A DNA stretch of 14,255 nucleotides from the NCBI GenBank assembly GCA_934203075.1, contig CAKPYT010000016.1, forward strand, positions 1 to 14,255, in the 5' to 3' direction. Each line of letters begins with the position of its first letter. Position 1 is the first letter of the stretch. A program made the translations under genes and the position numbers. Source of the DNA: an uncultured Clostridia bacterium (GTDB lineage Bacteria > Bacillota > Clostridia > Christensenellales > CAG-314). The notes under the pieces are model-generated. The model was not told the DNA's origin. It searched no databases and saw nothing but the letters and a program-made list of their open reading frames with translations. Below, in pieces: positions 13,117 through 14,255 of this stretch.

Positions 13117-14255
13117 ATGAGTACACTAAGAGATTTAAAACCGGGGCAAAGCGCCGTCATTACGCAAGTGGGCGGAGAAGGGGCATTGCGCCAGCACTTT
13201 TTGGATATGGGCGTAATTCCCGGAGCAACGGTGACTTTGATGAAGTACGCGCCGATGGGAGACCCGATGGAATTGAGAATTCACGGGTACGAGTTGACGC
13301 TGCGGTTGGCAGACGCTCAGCAAATCGGGGTGAAGGAAATCTGCGAGGCCAAGGCGGAGGCGCGCATCCCGCGGGAGACTAAAGAGACGCTGCACCCGGG
13401 GCTTGGCGAAGGCGGAAAGTATCACGTACAATGCGGAACCCCTTTGCCGAAGGATGCAACGCTGACGTTCGCCCTGGCGGGCAATCAGAACTGCGGAAAA
13501 ACGACGCTGTTTAACCAACTGACGGGTTCGAATCAACACGTGGGGAACTTCCCCGGCGTGACGGTAGACCGCAAAGAGGGGGCAATCAAAGGCTTTGCGG
13601 ATACGCTTGTGGTGGACTTGCCCGGCATTTATAGCCTTTCGCCGTACAGCAGCGAGGAATTGGTTTCGAGGCAGTTTATTCTGAACGAAAAACCGACGGG
13701 AATCATCAATATCGTAGACGCAACGAACATCGAAAGAAATCTGTACCTCACCATGCAGTTGATGGAGTTGGACGTGCCGATGGTGCTGGCCTTGAACATG
13801 ATGGACGAGGTTCGCGGCAACGGCGGCACGGTGGACGTCAACGCCATGGAAAGTTTGCTGGGGATTCCCGTAGTGCCGATTTCCGCAGCGAAAAACGAAG
13901 GGGTGGACGAGTTGGTTCGCCATGCCGTGCACGTGGCACGTTTTCACGAGTGCCCGGGGCGCATCGATTTTTGCGATGAAAACGAACACGGCGGGGCCAT
14001 GCATCGCTGTTTGCACGGCATTATGTATTTCATTCAGGATCACGCCAAAGCGGCGGGGCTGCCGCTGCGGTTTGCCGCAAGTAAACTGATCGAGGGGGAT
14101 GCGGTGGTAGAAGAGGCTCTTCGACTGGATCCAAACGAGAGGGACGCCGTAGAGCATATCCTCGTGCAGATGGAAGAGGAGCGCGGGCTGGATCGTGCCG
14201 CCGCAATGGCGGAGATGCGTTTTTCGATTTTGCAGAAACTTTGCGATCAGACGGT
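13117..14255 (+). CDS. feoB: FeoA-FeoB fusion, ferrous iron transporter (partial)
   Basis: FeoB imports Fe(II) across the cytoplasmic membrane and carries a cytosolic G-protein domain. The reading frame is open from the ATG at 13117 to the window edge (379 complete codons). Residues 1-75 form a FeoA-type SH3-like domain (LRDLKPGQSAVITQVGG ... LDMGVIPGATVTLMKYAPMGDPMELRIHGYELTLR). A linker follows (about 76-115), then the FeoB GTPase: G1 GNQNCGKT at 122-129, G2 around NFPGVTV at 144-150, G3 DLPG at 167-170, G4 NMMD at 227-230 and G5 SAAKNEG at 256-262. The remaining visible part is the helical domain before the transmembrane channel, which lies beyond the window. G1 with Gln-Asn before CGKT is usual for FeoB. 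FeoA and FeoB are separate proteins in E. coli; fusions occur in some anaerobes. Confidence 0.95.
   Translation, partial: MSTLRDLKPGQSAVITQVGGEGALRQHFLDMGVIPGATVTLMKYAPMGDPMELRIHGYELTLRLADAQQIGVKEICEAKAEARIPRETKETLHPGLGEGGKYHVQCGTPLPKDATLTFALAGNQNCGKTTLFNQLTGSNQHVGNFPGVTVDRKEGAIKGFADTLVVDLPGIYSLSPYSSEELVSRQFILNEKPTGIINIVDATNIERNLYLTMQLMELDVPMVLALNMMDEVRGNGGTVDVNAMESLLGIPVVPISAAKNEGVDELVRHAVHVARFHECPGRIDFCDENEHGGAMHRCLHGIMYFIQDHAKAAGLPLRFAASKLIEGDAVVEEALRLDPNERDAVEHILVQMEEERGLDRAAAMAEMRFSILQKLCDQT

Noticed and set aside
13135..14157. 340-codon minus-strand frame opposite feoB
   Set aside because: It is an antisense shadow of the FeoA-FeoB fusion, whose G-protein motifs are all present on the plus strand.

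Overview
The window looks like chromosomal DNA of a spore-forming, low-to-mid GC Firmicute of the class Clostridia. Four things support this: a complete 16S rRNA gene with a Gram-positive-type anti-Shine-Dalgarno end, strong AGGAGG ribosome sites, a Veg homologue, and endospore genes for SpoIIR, SleB, YpeB, SpoIVB, SpoIIID and a SipL-like protein. I cannot assign a genus or family by eye.

Layout. (1) Positions 89-1903 form a self-contained 16S transcription unit: consensus promoter, leader, 16S gene, flanking processing stem and intrinsic terminator. No tRNA, 23S or 5S follows before the terminator, so this 16S appears unlinked from the other rRNAs. (2) Positions 2103-2707 carry a gene with its own promoter and terminator, encoding a small protein with two four-cysteine zinc-ribbon-like motifs and a very acidic tail. 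(3) Positions 2771-6288 hold veg, a DUF3794/LysM (SipL-like) gene, ispE and spoIIR, an order I recall from other Clostridia. (4) Positions 6289-8626 hold a structured leader and the sleB-ypeB germination operon. (5) Positions 8891-10187 hold spoIVB behind a sigma-G-like promoter that leaves almost no 5' leader. (6) Positions 10343-11040 hold an unrecognised cysteine-rich membrane protein gene. (7) On the minus strand, 11042-12398 is a two-gene operon for an SPFH/band-7 membrane protein and a ribbon-helix-helix protein. It meets the plus-strand genes at back-to-back terminators. (8) Positions 12688-12948 are spoIIID, followed by a perfect consensus promoter and a feoA-feoB fusion that runs off the right edge.

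Functional theme. Much of the window serves endospore formation and germination. SpoIIR signals forespore sigma-F activation to the mother cell, SpoIIID adjusts mother-cell sigma-E transcription, SpoIVB signals from forespore to mother cell for sigma-K, the SipL-like protein would anchor the coat, and SleB/YpeB degrade cortex at germination. Promoter-like sequences matching forespore or mother-cell sigma factors lie in front of several of these genes. The rest is housekeeping (16S, isoprenoid synthesis, iron uptake) plus three less understood proteins: the acidic zinc-ribbon protein, the Cys-rich membrane protein and the SPFH/RHH pair.
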